Positions 34,449 to 43,103 of a stretch of DNA of 64,000 nucleotides are shown piece by piece (the stretch's first letter is position 1; every line of letters starts with the position of its first letter). The translations under genes were made by a program, and so were the position numbers. This DNA is from Pseudomonas fontis (GTDB lineage Bacteria; Pseudomonadota; Gammaproteobacteria; Pseudomonadales; Pseudomonadaceae). Under the pieces are notes generated by a model, which had not been told where the DNA came from, did no database searches, and was given only the letters and a program-made list of their open reading frames with translations. The stretch spans positions 37,555-101,554 of the forward strand of contig NZ_JAMDGY010000076.1 in the NCBI RefSeq assembly GCF_028656955.1, in the 5' to 3' direction.

Positions 34449-35857
34449 TCGAACTGCGTGGGGTCGGCCTGACCTTCGGCCAGAAGACCTGTTTCAGTGG
34501 GGTCGATGCCCGTATCGAATGGGGGCAGCGGATCGCCATTGTTGGCGACAACGGCAACGGCAAGTCGTCATTGCTGCGGTTGTTGCACGGCAGCCTTGCG
34601 CCCAGTGAAGGCGAGGTCCAGTTCAATGCTGGGCTGCGCATTGGCTACGTCGCCCAGGTGCTGGATGGCGACTCACCGCTCAGCGGTGGGCAACGGGTCA
34701 ACCAGGCGATCAGCCAGGCGCTGGCCAACGACCCAGACTTGCTGTTGCTGGACGAACCTACCAACCACCTGGATATCGACAACCGCCGCTCCTTGTCGCG
34801 CATGTTGCAAAACTTCTACGGCACCCTGGTGCTGGTGACCCACGATTTGACCTTGATGAACCAGACCTGCGACACGCTCTGGCACATCGGCCATGGCCGA
34901 CTGGAGGTATTCAATGGCACCTATGCCGACTACAGGGCCGAGCAGGCATTGCAGCGCGAGTCGCTGGAAAAGCAGATCGGCAGCCTCAAGCGTGCCCGGG
35001 AAGACGCTCACCAGGCCCTGATGCAGGAACAGGAACGCGCTGCCGGTGCGCGCAAGCGTGGGGTCAAGGCCATCCAGAACAGCAAATGGGCGACCATTCG
35101 CTCGCCGACCAAGCTCGGCCGGGGCAACACCACTGCCGGGCGCAAGCAGGCGCAGATCCTCGAGCAACAGCGCGAGCTGACCGACCAGTTGGCGCAGCAG
35201 CGCCCGGTGCAGGTGATTGTGCCGCGCTTCAACCTGCCGGCCGCCAGCCAGACCCGGCGAACGCTGGTGCAGATCAGCCAGGGCAGTATCGGCTATGGCG
35301 ACGCGACGCTACTGGAAGGGATCGACCTGCACCTGGCCCAGGGCGAACGCCTGGCACTGGCCGGGCCCAATGGCAGCGGCAAGTCGACCCTGGCGCGGGC
35401 GATCATGGGGGATGAGCAGATCTGGCGACTCGGCGAGTGGGTTACACCGCCGCCTGAACAGGTCGGCTATGTCGATCAACACTACAGCACCCTGGCGCCT
35501 GGGTTGACGGTGTTGGCGGCATTGGCGAGCGTCGTGCCCGAATGGACGGTGGAGCAACAGCGCTCGCACCTGGCTGACTTTCTGTTTCGCCAGGGCAGCA
35601 CGGTGCAGACGCGAGTTGCGCAGCTGTCGGGGGGGGAAAAGGCGCGATTATCGCTGGCCTGCATTGCGGCAAGGCCGCCGCAGTTGCTGATCCTTGATGA
35701 GTTGACCAACAACCTGGACCTGCGCATGCGTGAGCATGTACTGGAGGTTCTCACGGACTACCCCAACGCGATGCTGGTGATTTCCCATGACGAGGATTTT
35801 CTGGCGCAATTGGCGCTGGATGGCACATATGAATGCCGGCCGCCAGTTCGTTTGTAG
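34439..35857 (+). CDS. ABC-F family ATPase, probable ribosome-protection/self-resistance protein
   Basis: This 472-residue soluble protein has two ABC nucleotide-binding domains and no membrane segment. Domain 1 has GDNGNGKSS (Walker A), LSGGQ and LLLLDEPTNHLD. Domain 2 has GPNGSGKST, LSGGE and a modified Walker B tail LILDELTNNLD. Between them is a basic linker (about 180-265) that in antibiotic-resistance ABC-F proteins reaches the peptidyl transferase centre. GGAGG lies 11 bases before the ATG at 34439. It is the last gene of the biosynthetic run, overlapping the thioesterase, which suggests self-protection by a ribosome-acting product. ABC-F proteins with housekeeping translation roles also exist, so the resistance reading is inference from position. 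The stop codon lies inside a REP palindrome. Confidence 0.88.
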   Translation: MAMIELRGVGLTFGQKTCFSGVDARIEWGQRIAIVGDNGNGKSSLLRLLHGSLAPSEGEVQFNAGLRIGYVAQVLDGDSPLSGGQRVNQAISQALANDPDLLLLDEPTNHLDIDNRRSLSRMLQNFYGTLVLVTHDLTLMNQTCDTLWHIGHGRLEVFNGTYADYRAEQALQRESLEKQIGSLKRAREDAHQALMQEQERAAGARKRGVKAIQNSKWATIRSPTKLGRGNTTAGRKQAQILEQQRELTDQLAQQRPVQVIVPRFNLPAASQTRRTLVQISQGSIGYGDATLLEGIDLHLAQGERLALAGPNGSGKSTLARAIMGDEQIWRLGEWVTPPPEQVGYVDQHYSTLAPGLTVLAALASVVPEWTVEQQRSHLADFLFRQGSTVQTRVAQLSGGEKARLSLACIAARPPQLLILDELTNNLDLRMREHVLEVLTDYPNAMLVISHDEDFLAQLALDGTYECRPPVRL

Positions 35858-35949
35858 CCGCTGCCGTAAGGCTGCGCTCGCCTGCAACGCAGGCGCCGCC
35901 TTTGGGAGCCCTAGCGGGCTCCAGCGCAGCCTATCGGCAGCGGCTACAA
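35852..35949. repeat. REP-type composite palindrome closing the biosynthetic run
   Basis: The outer arms at 35852-35866 (TTGTAGCCGCTGCCG) and 35935-35949 are exact reverse complements, and the complementarity extends to about 27 nt per arm with one small mismatch (TAA against ATA). Two further hairpins sit inside: GCCTGC-AAC-GCAGGC and GGAGCCC-TAGC-GGGCTCC. This looks like a Pseudomonas REP pair (BIME). It contains the TAG stop of the ABC-F gene and probably also ends both this transcript and the convergent sulfatase transcript. Confidence 0.85.
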
Positions 35950-35979
35950 AAATTTGCCAACTAAACGGCAAAGAAAGCC

Positions 35980-38304
35980 TCAACGCAACTCGAAGCGCAC
36001 CGGTGCCATGGTGCTGGTAAACCGGTTGGGCGCGTGATAATCCGCACTCACCGTCGACCCCAGCTCCTCGCCTATGTCCAGCGTCTCGGTAGCCGAAAAA
36101 CGCCCCGGTACCACATGCGCGAAGGTCCCACTGGCCACTTCCTCACCATTGATCAGCAAGCGTCCAACACCACCCCCGCCCCACTCCTTGCTCTGCTGGG
36201 TGTATTCGAACGCCACCTCCACCTCACCCACCGGCAATGGCTCGGCAGCAGCCAACACGTCACTGTGCTTGCCAAAGAAGTTGTTCACGTAGACCAGGCG
36301 GTTGTCCTTCACATACAGGCTCCAGCCACCCGAACTGCCGCCTTGCGCGGCAATCACGCCCTCAACCCCACCCGCCGGCACAACAATCCGCGTGCTGATG
36401 CGGTGCGAACGACGCTTGGTATTCGGCGCACTGCCCTCGGGAATGCGCACCGTCCCCTGGTAAAAACTGAACTCGGTACGCCCACGGGTCAGCGACGGAC
36501 GCAACGGGTCCAGTGCGCGCTCCACCCAGCGATCATCCAGCGGGTAGACCTGGTTCTCACGCGCCTGCTGGTCAAACAACGCCTGCAGCTCCTTGAGCTT
36601 CTCCGGGTACTTGTCTGCCAGATCGATCGACTGCGAGTAATCCGTGTTCAAGTCATACAGTTCCCAGCGGTCCTCCTCGAAGCCCTTGTTGCGATTGACC
36701 AGCTCCCACGGCAAGCCATGGCGCGCAGCGGCCAGCCAGCCATCGTGATAGATCGAGCGATTTCCGAACATTTCGAAGTACTGGGTTGTGTGGCGATCCG
36801 CCGCCTTGGCATCGTCCAGGCTGTACAGCAGGCTGACACCGTTGATGGGCTTTTGCTGCGCACCGTTGACCACCTCGGGGGTCTGCACGCCGATGGCTTC
36901 GTACAAGGTCGGCGCAATATCCACCACATGGGTGAACTGGCTACGCACGCCACCCGGCTGCTTGATGTGCGCAGGCCAGGAAATCACCATGCCGTTGCGC
37001 ACCCCGCCCAGGTGCGAGCCAACCTGCTTCATCCACTGGAACGGGGTGTCGATGGCCCAGGCCCACGGCACCGCAAAGTGGTTCTCGTGCTTGGGCCCGC
37101 CGAGCTCATCAAGGACCGCCAACTGCCCTTCGACACTGTCGGGAATGCCGTTCTGGGTGGCCATGTTGTTCAGCGTGCCGATCATGCTGCCTTCCGCCGA
37201 GCCGCCATTGTCACCGGTGATGAAGATGATCAGGGTGTTGTCGCCATTGGGCATCTGCCGCGCCGCCGTCATCAGCCGCCCGGCCTCATGGTCGGTGTGA
37301 TCGACAAAGCCTGCGTACACCTCCATCTGCCGCGCAAACAGCCGCTTCTGGTCAGCCGTCATCGAGTCCCAGGCCGGCAGCTCGGCCGGGCGTGGGGTCA
37401 GGCGGGCGTCGGCGGGGATGATCCCCAGGGCCTTCTGCTTGGCGAACGCCGCCTCGCGATAGGCATCCCAGCCAGCATCGAACTTGCCTTTGTATTTGTC
37501 GATGTAGGCCTGCGGCGCGTGGTGTGGCGCATGCGCAGCGCCCGGCGCCCAATAGATGAACCAGGGCTTGTCCGGCGCGACCGACGCCTGGGTATGGATG
37601 TAGTTGATCGCCCGATCAGCCAGGTCGCTGGTCAGGTGATAGCCCTGCTCCGGTCGCGTGGCCGGCTCGACCGGCTGGGTGTTCTGGTACAGCTGCGGCT
37701 CCCACTGGCTGGTCTCGCCACCGAGGAACCCGTAGAAATACTGGAAGCCCTTGCCCGTGGGCCAACGGTCGAACGGCCCGGCCGGGCTGGTTTCCCAGTC
37801 CGGGGTGTTGTGCCACTTACCGAACATGGCCGTACTGTAGCCGTTGTCCTTGAGCACTTCGGCAATGCTTGCGCTGTCTTGCGCCCATTGGCTGTTGTAG
37901 CCCGGATACCCCACCGCCAGCTCGGTGATCATGCCGTTGCCGACTTCATGGTGGTTGCGCCCGGTCAACAGCGCCGAGCGGGTTGGCGAGCACAGCGCCG
38001 TGGTATGGAAGCGGTTGTAGCGCAACCCTTCGTGCGCCAGCTGATCGAGCTGCGGCGTGTCGATCTGCCCGCCAAAGGTGCCGGTGCCGGCAAAGCCGAT
38101 ATCGTCCAGCAGCACCAGCAGCACATTGGGCGCGCCCTTGGGTGCCTTGAGCTGCGCAGGAAAGTCCGGGCGCGAGGTCTTGTAGGTGGTGTCGATGACC
38201 CCCTTGAAAGGCGTCGGCGCCAGGGGCAGCGTGGTGCTGTCGGCGGCCTGGGCGTGGGCCGCCTGCAGCGCCAGGGCCAGGAGCCCGAGGTGATGGGTTT
38301 TCAT
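35980..38304 (-). CDS. Periplasmic arylsulfatase-family enzyme with C-terminal extra domain
   Basis: This is a 774-residue type I sulfatase. A Sec signal peptide (about 1-20, ending AHAQA) sends it to the periplasm. The metal site begins with VLLVLLDDIG (about 61-70). The formylglycine precursor is Cys105 in LCSPTRSALLTGR, matching CxPxR, so it needs a maturation activity encoded elsewhere. Family sulfatases are often 500-550 residues. Here the part after about 640, with GGWSLYVKDNRLVYVNN-like beta strands, looks like a concanavalin-type fold seen in long bacterial arylsulfatases. It hydrolyses a sulfate ester, presumably to gain sulfur; the substrate is unknown. It lies 41 bp downstream of the SDR-type gene on the same strand, so they form an operon. 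Confidence 0.9.
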   Translation of the reverse strand: MKTHHLGLLALALQAAHAQAADSTTLPLAPTPFKGVIDTTYKTSRPDFPAQLKAPKGAPNVLLVLLDDIGFAGTGTFGGQIDTPQLDQLAHEGLRYNRFHTTALCSPTRSALLTGRNHHEVGNGMITELAVGYPGYNSQWAQDSASIAEVLKDNGYSTAMFGKWHNTPDWETSPAGPFDRWPTGKGFQYFYGFLGGETSQWEPQLYQNTQPVEPATRPEQGYHLTSDLADRAINYIHTQASVAPDKPWFIYWAPGAAHAPHHAPQAYIDKYKGKFDAGWDAYREAAFAKQKALGIIPADARLTPRPAELPAWDSMTADQKRLFARQMEVYAGFVDHTDHEAGRLMTAARQMPNGDNTLIIFITGDNGGSAEGSMIGTLNNMATQNGIPDSVEGQLAVLDELGGPKHENHFAVPWAWAIDTPFQWMKQVGSHLGGVRNGMVISWPAHIKQPGGVRSQFTHVVDIAPTLYEAIGVQTPEVVNGAQQKPINGVSLLYSLDDAKAADRHTTQYFEMFGNRSIYHDGWLAAARHGLPWELVNRNKGFEEDRWELYDLNTDYSQSIDLADKYPEKLKELQALFDQQARENQVYPLDDRWVERALDPLRPSLTRGRTEFSFYQGTVRIPEGSAPNTKRRSHRISTRIVVPAGGVEGVIAAQGGSSGGWSLYVKDNRLVYVNNFFGKHSDVLAAAEPLPVGEVEVAFEYTQQSKEWGGGGVGRLLINGEEVASGTFAHVVPGRFSATETLDIGEELGSTVSADYHAPNRFTSTMAPVRFELR

Positions 38305-38345
38305 GCTGTGGTTCCTTGTTGTTGTACCGGTCTTCGAGGCTGCGC

Positions 38346-39368
38346 TCAGCCCAGTTGGCCGTCCTGGCGAAGCCACGCCTCGGAGCGGCGCAAGCCTTCC
38401 TCCAGGCTGACTTTCGGCTCGTAGCCCAATAGCCGACGGGCCTTGTCGATGGAAATGCCGCCCTTGCGGGAAAACATGTACATGGCATCGGGGCTTGCTT
38501 CGTTGCGCAGCTCGAACAATCTGTTCAGGCCCCAGACCACCCGCGTTACCGCGACGGCGAGCCACAGTGGCAGGCTGCGTGGGGCGCCACTGCGCCCGGC
38601 CCAGCGCCAATGATTGGAGAAAAATTCCCGGCAACTGACCGCGTCGGCACTGCCGATATGGAAGATCTGCCCGCGCGCCTGCGCGAGGCCAGCGGCCAGC
38701 ATCACGCCGTCGAGCAGGTCATCCACATACACCGGGGTGAACTGGCCCGTGCCGCCGCTGGGCAGGATCAATGCGCCGGACTTGGCCAGCTTCAACGGCT
38801 CGCTCAACCAGGCGCGCGAGCCGGGCCCGTAGACATCGCCGGGGCGCACGATGGTGCAGTCGATCTCACCCGCTGCATGGGCGGCCAATACCAGGTGCTC
38901 GCTGGCACCTTTGGCAACGCCGTAGCGGTACTGCGTGCCGATCACCACATCGCAGCGCTCGTCGGCCTGGTCCGGGTAGTCCCAACCCAGCGCGGCAATC
39001 GATGAAAACTGCACGAAGCGCCGGGCGCCGCCGGCGATGGCGGCGTCCAGGCAATGGCGCACGCCGCGTACCGAAATATCCCGATAGAGCTTCCAGGGGG
39101 CGGCCAGCGACACCACGGCGGCGGTGTTGATGAACAACTCGCAACCGGCGGCATGCTGTTGCCACTGCTCGGGGCAGGCCAGGTTGCCGGCGATTACGTT
39201 GTTTGCAGGGTCGGCCTGCAGGTCCATGCCACGCACCTCGCAGCCCAGCGCCTGGTACCGCGCCAGCAGGGCGCGGCCAATGAAACCGCTGGCGCCGGTG
39301 ATGAAAACCGAGCGCGGAATATCGGGCGTTTGGCCCTGGGTGCCGACAGGCATGGCAGTAGAGGTCAT
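38346..39368 (-). CDS. NAD-dependent epimerase/3-beta-hydroxysteroid dehydrogenase-like extended SDR
   Basis: This 340-residue extended short-chain dehydrogenase has the nucleotide loop TGASGFIG near residue 25, a serine strand (QFSSIAALG) and the YxxxK pair in YGVAKGAS. The RPGDVYGPGSRAW segment is typical of the NAD-dependent epimerase and 3-beta-hydroxysteroid dehydrogenase group. AGGAA precedes the ATG at 39368 by 6 bases. It is first in the operon with the sulfatase and divergent from the AraC-type regulator. The pair may process a sulfated alcohol or sterol-like compound, with the sulfatase freeing a hydroxyl that this enzyme oxidises. That is inference, and sugar epimerisation is an equal alternative. 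Confidence 0.85.
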   Translation of the reverse strand: MTSTAMPVGTQGQTPDIPRSVFITGASGFIGRALLARYQALGCEVRGMDLQADPANNVIAGNLACPEQWQQHAAGCELFINTAAVVSLAAPWKLYRDISVRGVRHCLDAAIAGGARRFVQFSSIAALGWDYPDQADERCDVVIGTQYRYGVAKGASEHLVLAAHAAGEIDCTIVRPGDVYGPGSRAWLSEPLKLAKSGALILPSGGTGQFTPVYVDDLLDGVMLAAGLAQARGQIFHIGSADAVSCREFFSNHWRWAGRSGAPRSLPLWLAVAVTRVVWGLNRLFELRNEASPDAMYMFSRKGGISIDKARRLLGYEPKVSLEEGLRRSEAWLRQDGQLG

Positions 39369-39542
39369 CGAGCGTTCCTGTTGAGGTGTCCGGATGGACG
39401 GGTTCTTGGCACCCTCATACTGCGGTGACGACAGGCACTACACTTGATAAAGTGCGCCAGCGGCTGGTGAATTCATGACAGGTTTGCCTGCTTCACCGTG
39501 CCTTGAGCCGCACCCCGATTCATATAAAAAGAAAAACCACCG

Positions 39543-40571
39543 ATGACCTACTTGACCCGTGCCTCGGCGTTGCACCGTTTCGATGAATTCGCCATCAGCC
39601 AGAACCTCAACCCCTCCGCGCTGTTGCGTGAAGCCGGCTTGCCCGCCGATGTGCTGGAGCAACCGGACAACCTGATCGCCTACGAACGTTTTTCCCTGTT
39701 GGTCGAGCTCAGCGCCCAGGCCAGCAACAACCCGACCTTCGGCCTGCAGTTCGGCCTGTTCCAGGGCGTGGGGATCTTCGGTTCGCTGTTCTACCTGGCG
39801 CGCAATGCCGGCAGCGTGGGGGAAGCCTTGCTCGACCTGAGCCGCTACTTTCATGTGCACAACAATTTTGCCGAAGTGGTGCTGCACCGCATGGAAGAAC
39901 ATGCCCTGCTCTGCTACTCATCGCGCACCGAGACGCTTTCAGGCAACCGCCAGGTCAGCGAGCTGGTGGTGGGGGTCGGCCATCAACTGATGCGCACGCT
40001 GCTGGGTAGCCGCTGGCAGCCGACCACAGTGCTGTTCCAACATGCCCCGCTGGCCAGCCCGTCGGTGTATCGCCGGCTACTGGGCGTCGCGCCACGCTTC
40101 AACAGTGCCTACGACGCCTGGATGTTCGACGAAAAACTGCTGGCCACACCCTTGAGCGCCGCCGACAAGGCGCTGCACAAGTTGATGCAGCAGCACCTGG
40201 ACAGCATGAGTGCGATGGGTCAGGAGGAATTGCCGGGCTATGTCCAGCGCCTGTTGCGCAGCCTGTTGCCTAGTGGCCGGGTGACGGTGGACTACATTGC
40301 CGATTTCATGAAGACCAGCCCGCGCTCCCTGCAACGACGCCTGGCCGAGGAAGGCACTTCGTTCCAGAAGCTGCTGGATGAGACGCGCCAGTCGATGACC
40401 TTGCGCTACCTGAAGGAGTCGGACATGAACCTGATCCAGCTCACCGAGATCCTCGGCTATTCCGATCAGAGCGCCTTCAGCCGGGCGTTCCAGCGCTGGT
40501 TTGGCAGCAGCCCGCGGGAGTGGATGAAACAGCACAATCTACGCCCGCAAGGCCGTATCCAGCGGCGCTGA
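39543..40571 (+). CDS. AraC-family transcriptional regulator (OruR/ArgR-like N-terminal domain)
   Basis: This 342-residue regulator has an N-terminal ligand-binding domain of the kind that begins with a short SQNLNPSALLREAGLP helix pair. It has a C-terminal double helix-turn-helix (about 240-335), with VDYIADFMKTSPRSLQRRL as the first element and TEILGYSDQSAFSRAFQRWFG as the second, the AraC signature. It is divergent from the SDR/sulfatase operon across 174 bp and is the obvious candidate to regulate it. No strong Shine-Dalgarno site precedes the ATG at 39543, only an A-rich stretch. It is convergent with the haem receptor gene. Confidence 0.92.
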   Translation: MTYLTRASALHRFDEFAISQNLNPSALLREAGLPADVLEQPDNLIAYERFSLLVELSAQASNNPTFGLQFGLFQGVGIFGSLFYLARNAGSVGEALLDLSRYFHVHNNFAEVVLHRMEEHALLCYSSRTETLSGNRQVSELVVGVGHQLMRTLLGSRWQPTTVLFQHAPLASPSVYRRLLGVAPRFNSAYDAWMFDEKLLATPLSAADKALHKLMQQHLDSMSAMGQEELPGYVQRLLRSLLPSGRVTVDYIADFMKTSPRSLQRRLAEEGTSFQKLLDETRQSMTLRYLKESDMNLIQLTEILGYSDQSAFSRAFQRWFGSSPREWMKQHNLRPQGRIQRR

Positions 40572-40587
40572 AACGGCTTGCGTGCAA

Positions 40588-40626
40588 GTGCCCTGCGGTG
40601 TCCATTGCGAACGCACTGCAGGGCAC
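40588..40626. terminator. Hairpin between convergent AraC-type and haem receptor genes
   Basis: GTGCCCTGC (40588-40596) and GCAGGGCAC (40618-40626) form a perfect 9-bp stem with a 21-nt loop, placed between convergent stop codons. It could serve both strands; there is no T-run. Confidence 0.5.
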
Positions 40627-40649
40627 CTTGGCGCAGGGCAATCGCCCGA

Positions 40650-42878
40650 TCAGATTTCCCAGATCACGTTGACCGCCGCATAGCGGCCCGGCTGGGTCAG
40701 GCGACCCAGGCTGGTCGAATCGGTATCACGCCCCTGCACATCACCCCAGTTCCAGTACTTCTGGTCGGTGACGTTGAACAGGCCGCCGTTGACCGAGACT
40801 TCCTTGGTGATCTGCCACCAGCCGCTGAGGTCCAGCACACCATAGCCCGGGGTCTCGAACTGGCTGTTGATCAGCAGGTCGGCGTCGCCGCTGTGGTCGA
40901 CACGGTCCTTGGCCTGCACCAAGGTCCAGGTCAGTTGGCCACCATAGATGCCGCTTGGCGCGTCGTAACCCAGGCCAAGCACGACCTTGAGCGGGTCGAC
41001 GCTGTTGAGCGGCTGGCCGGTTTCTTCGTTCTTGCCGCGAGCGTAGGCAATCGAGCCCAGGGCGCGGGTGCCTTGCGGCATGAACGCGTCCAGCTTGATG
41101 TCGCCCTTGGCTTCAGCCCCACGAATGGTGACCTTGCCCAGGTTGAGCGGCTGGAAGGTCAGCAGGCCGGTGCCGTCTGGATCGGCCACGGTCTCGGTGG
41201 AGATGAAGTCCTTGTACTTGTTGTAGAACAGCGCCACGCCGAAGCTGCCCAGGTCGTAGCGACCGCGCAGGCCGAACTCGAAGCTGTTGCTGGTTTCCGG
41301 CTTCAGGTCCGGGTTGCCGATCTGCTGGTAGCCCTGCTGCGGGTTGCTGAACTCGCCGTACATGTTGACCGGGCTCGGCGCGCGGAAGCCGGCGGCGTAC
41401 TGGCCATAGACGCTTTCATGCTCGGTCAGCTGGTAGGTGACCGCCATTTTTGGCGAGAAGTGGTCGTCGGTGATGCGCGACGGGTCGGTCTCCGACGGCA
41501 GGCCATTGAGGTAGCTGCTGGTGACGTGCGGGGTCTGGCGGAAGTAGTCGTAGCGCAGGCCCGGCATGAAGGTCCAGCGACCCATCTCGATGGTGTCCTG
41601 GACGAACAGACCGAGGGAATCGCTGGTCGGGTCGGGGAAGTCGCTGACCGGGAAGTTTTCCGGTGGCGGCACCGTTGCACCGGTGTCCAGGCGCACTTCG
41701 CGACCTTTACGCAGGTTGCTGGCTTCGATGCGTTTGACTTCGGCACCGTAGATCACGTGGTGACGGGTGTCGGCCAGTTCGAAGCTTTTGTCCAGCTGGG
41801 TGTTCAGGCTCCACAGGCGCTCTTCGTACTGCGAGTCACGCGAGCGGATGCGGTTGATGCCGGTGGTGGTGCGGCGCTGCTGCAGGGTTTTCTGGTTGTT
41901 GGTGCTTTCCTGGTAGTTGAGCTGCCACTTCAACTGGTCGGCCAGCAGGCTGCTCAGGCCCATCGTGTGTTCCAGGCTGAAGCGGTCGCGGTCAACGCTG
42001 TCCTTGGACTGCGAATCGAGGATCGCCGGGCTGGTAAAGGTCGCACGCGGGTTGATGTCGCTCAGCAGGTTGCTGTTGGCGTCGTCCTGGTAGCGCTCGT
42101 AGGTGAACTGCACGCGGTCGCCATCGGCGTAGTCCCAGCCCAGTTTCGCCAGCAGGTTCTCGGTGGTGTAGTCCAGCGGGTTGGCTTTCTCGCGCGAACT
42201 GCCGACACCGCCATTGCCACCCCAGGTATCGGTGGACTGCCCGTCACGACGCCCCAGGTGCAGCAGGCCGTCGAGCGTGCCGCTGCGACCGGCAAAGGTG
42301 GCGCTGCGCTGCCAGCTGTCGTCGCTGCCGTCGTAACCGGTCTTCAGGCGGGCATACAGATCATCGCCGTCTTCCAGGTAGTCGCCGGCATCCTTGGTCA
42401 GGAAGCTGATCGCCCCGCCGATGGCATCGCTGCCGTACAGCGACGACGCCGGGCCGCGCAGCACTTCGACCTGCTTGATGGTGTCGAGGTCGACGTAGGT
42501 GCCGCGCACGTCCTGGAACGGGCTGAAGAAGTTGCTTTGCGCAATGCGCACGCCATCGACCTGGGTCAGTACGCGGTTTTCACCAATACCCCGGATGGTC
42601 GCACCCGACAGGCCGAAACGGCTGCCAGTACCGCTGACCGACACGCCCGGCTCGTAACGCAGCACATCCTTGAGGTTCTTGGCGTTCTGCTGGTCGATCT
42701 CACGTTCGCTGTGGACCGATACGGTGCTCGGCACCTCCAGCAAGGTTTGCTCGGTCCGCGTGGCGGTCACGCTGACGGTATCGAACTGGGTCACCGGCTC
42801 GGCGGCCAGGGCCAGAGAAGGCGAGATCAGCAGCAACGCAAGCAAGGGGCGCTGGGCAAAGGGCGGGCGGATCGACAT
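40650..42878 (-). CDS. phuR: TonB-dependent outer-membrane haem receptor
   Basis: This 742-residue TonB-dependent receptor has a signal peptide (about 1-26, cleavage near LALAAEP). The TonB box region is DTVSVTATR. A plug domain carries the usual VEVLRGPASSLYGSDAIGG stretch (about 145-165). It is followed by a 22-strand-type barrel ending in the expected aromatic-rich Trp-Glu-Ile. The haem-receptor signature FRAPSPVNMYGEF with NPDLKPETS nearby is present. No His lies between the two boxes, so a Tyr ligand is likely, as recalled for PhuR. It is divergent from tonB and phuSTUVW and matches P. aeruginosa PhuR in neighbourhood. It takes haem across the outer membrane, and expression is expected to be Fur-repressed. 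Confidence 0.93.
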   Translation of the reverse strand: MSIRPPFAQRPLLALLLISPSLALAAEPVTQFDTVSVTATRTEQTLLEVPSTVSVHSEREIDQQNAKNLKDVLRYEPGVSVSGTGSRFGLSGATIRGIGENRVLTQVDGVRIAQSNFFSPFQDVRGTYVDLDTIKQVEVLRGPASSLYGSDAIGGAISFLTKDAGDYLEDGDDLYARLKTGYDGSDDSWQRSATFAGRSGTLDGLLHLGRRDGQSTDTWGGNGGVGSSREKANPLDYTTENLLAKLGWDYADGDRVQFTYERYQDDANSNLLSDINPRATFTSPAILDSQSKDSVDRDRFSLEHTMGLSSLLADQLKWQLNYQESTNNQKTLQQRRTTTGINRIRSRDSQYEERLWSLNTQLDKSFELADTRHHVIYGAEVKRIEASNLRKGREVRLDTGATVPPPENFPVSDFPDPTSDSLGLFVQDTIEMGRWTFMPGLRYDYFRQTPHVTSSYLNGLPSETDPSRITDDHFSPKMAVTYQLTEHESVYGQYAAGFRAPSPVNMYGEFSNPQQGYQQIGNPDLKPETSNSFEFGLRGRYDLGSFGVALFYNKYKDFISTETVADPDGTGLLTFQPLNLGKVTIRGAEAKGDIKLDAFMPQGTRALGSIAYARGKNEETGQPLNSVDPLKVVLGLGYDAPSGIYGGQLTWTLVQAKDRVDHSGDADLLINSQFETPGYGVLDLSGWWQITKEVSVNGGLFNVTDQKYWNWGDVQGRDTDSTSLGRLTQPGRYAAVNVIWEI

Positions 42879-43077
42879 CTAACTTGACTCCAGAAGGCCA
42901 GACGACAGGCGCGCAGAGCATCTTGAGGTCGCGCTGAAGAATGACCGGGATGTGTTTGATTTTGTTATCAACCGACGGCTGGGCCCTTTCTGTGAAGGGT
43001 TGCTCAGCCAAGGCTCGGTCGGCAGCGTCAGCGAATCTAACGAGCTTGACTTACAAATGCAAATTATTACCATATGC

Positions 43078-43095
43078 ATTCTTAATTATAAGAAT
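43078..43095. promoter_or_regulatory. AT-rich dyad, candidate Fur operator, in the phuR/tonB divergent promoter
   Basis: ATTCTTA-ATTA-TAAGAAT is a perfect 7-bp-arm dyad. It lies in an unusually AT-rich stretch (about 43040-43100) inside the 225-bp divergent space between phuR and the TonB gene. Its position 8 bp before the tonB start and the iron-related genes on both sides suggest a Fur site. It only loosely resembles the 19-bp Fur consensus, so this is moderate evidence. Confidence 0.5.
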
Positions 43096-43103
43096 TGCCG
43101 TGT

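Noticed and set aside
36034..38424. 796-codon open frame on the plus strand opposite the sulfatase gene
   Set aside because: It is an antisense shadow in high-GC DNA: the sulfatase on the other strand has a signal peptide and active-site motif, while this frame has Arg/His-rich composition and no family resemblance.
40578..42887. 769-codon open frame on the plus strand opposite phuR
   Set aside because: Same reason: phuR has clear receptor motifs and signal peptide, and the shadow frame has no domain and no ribosome site.
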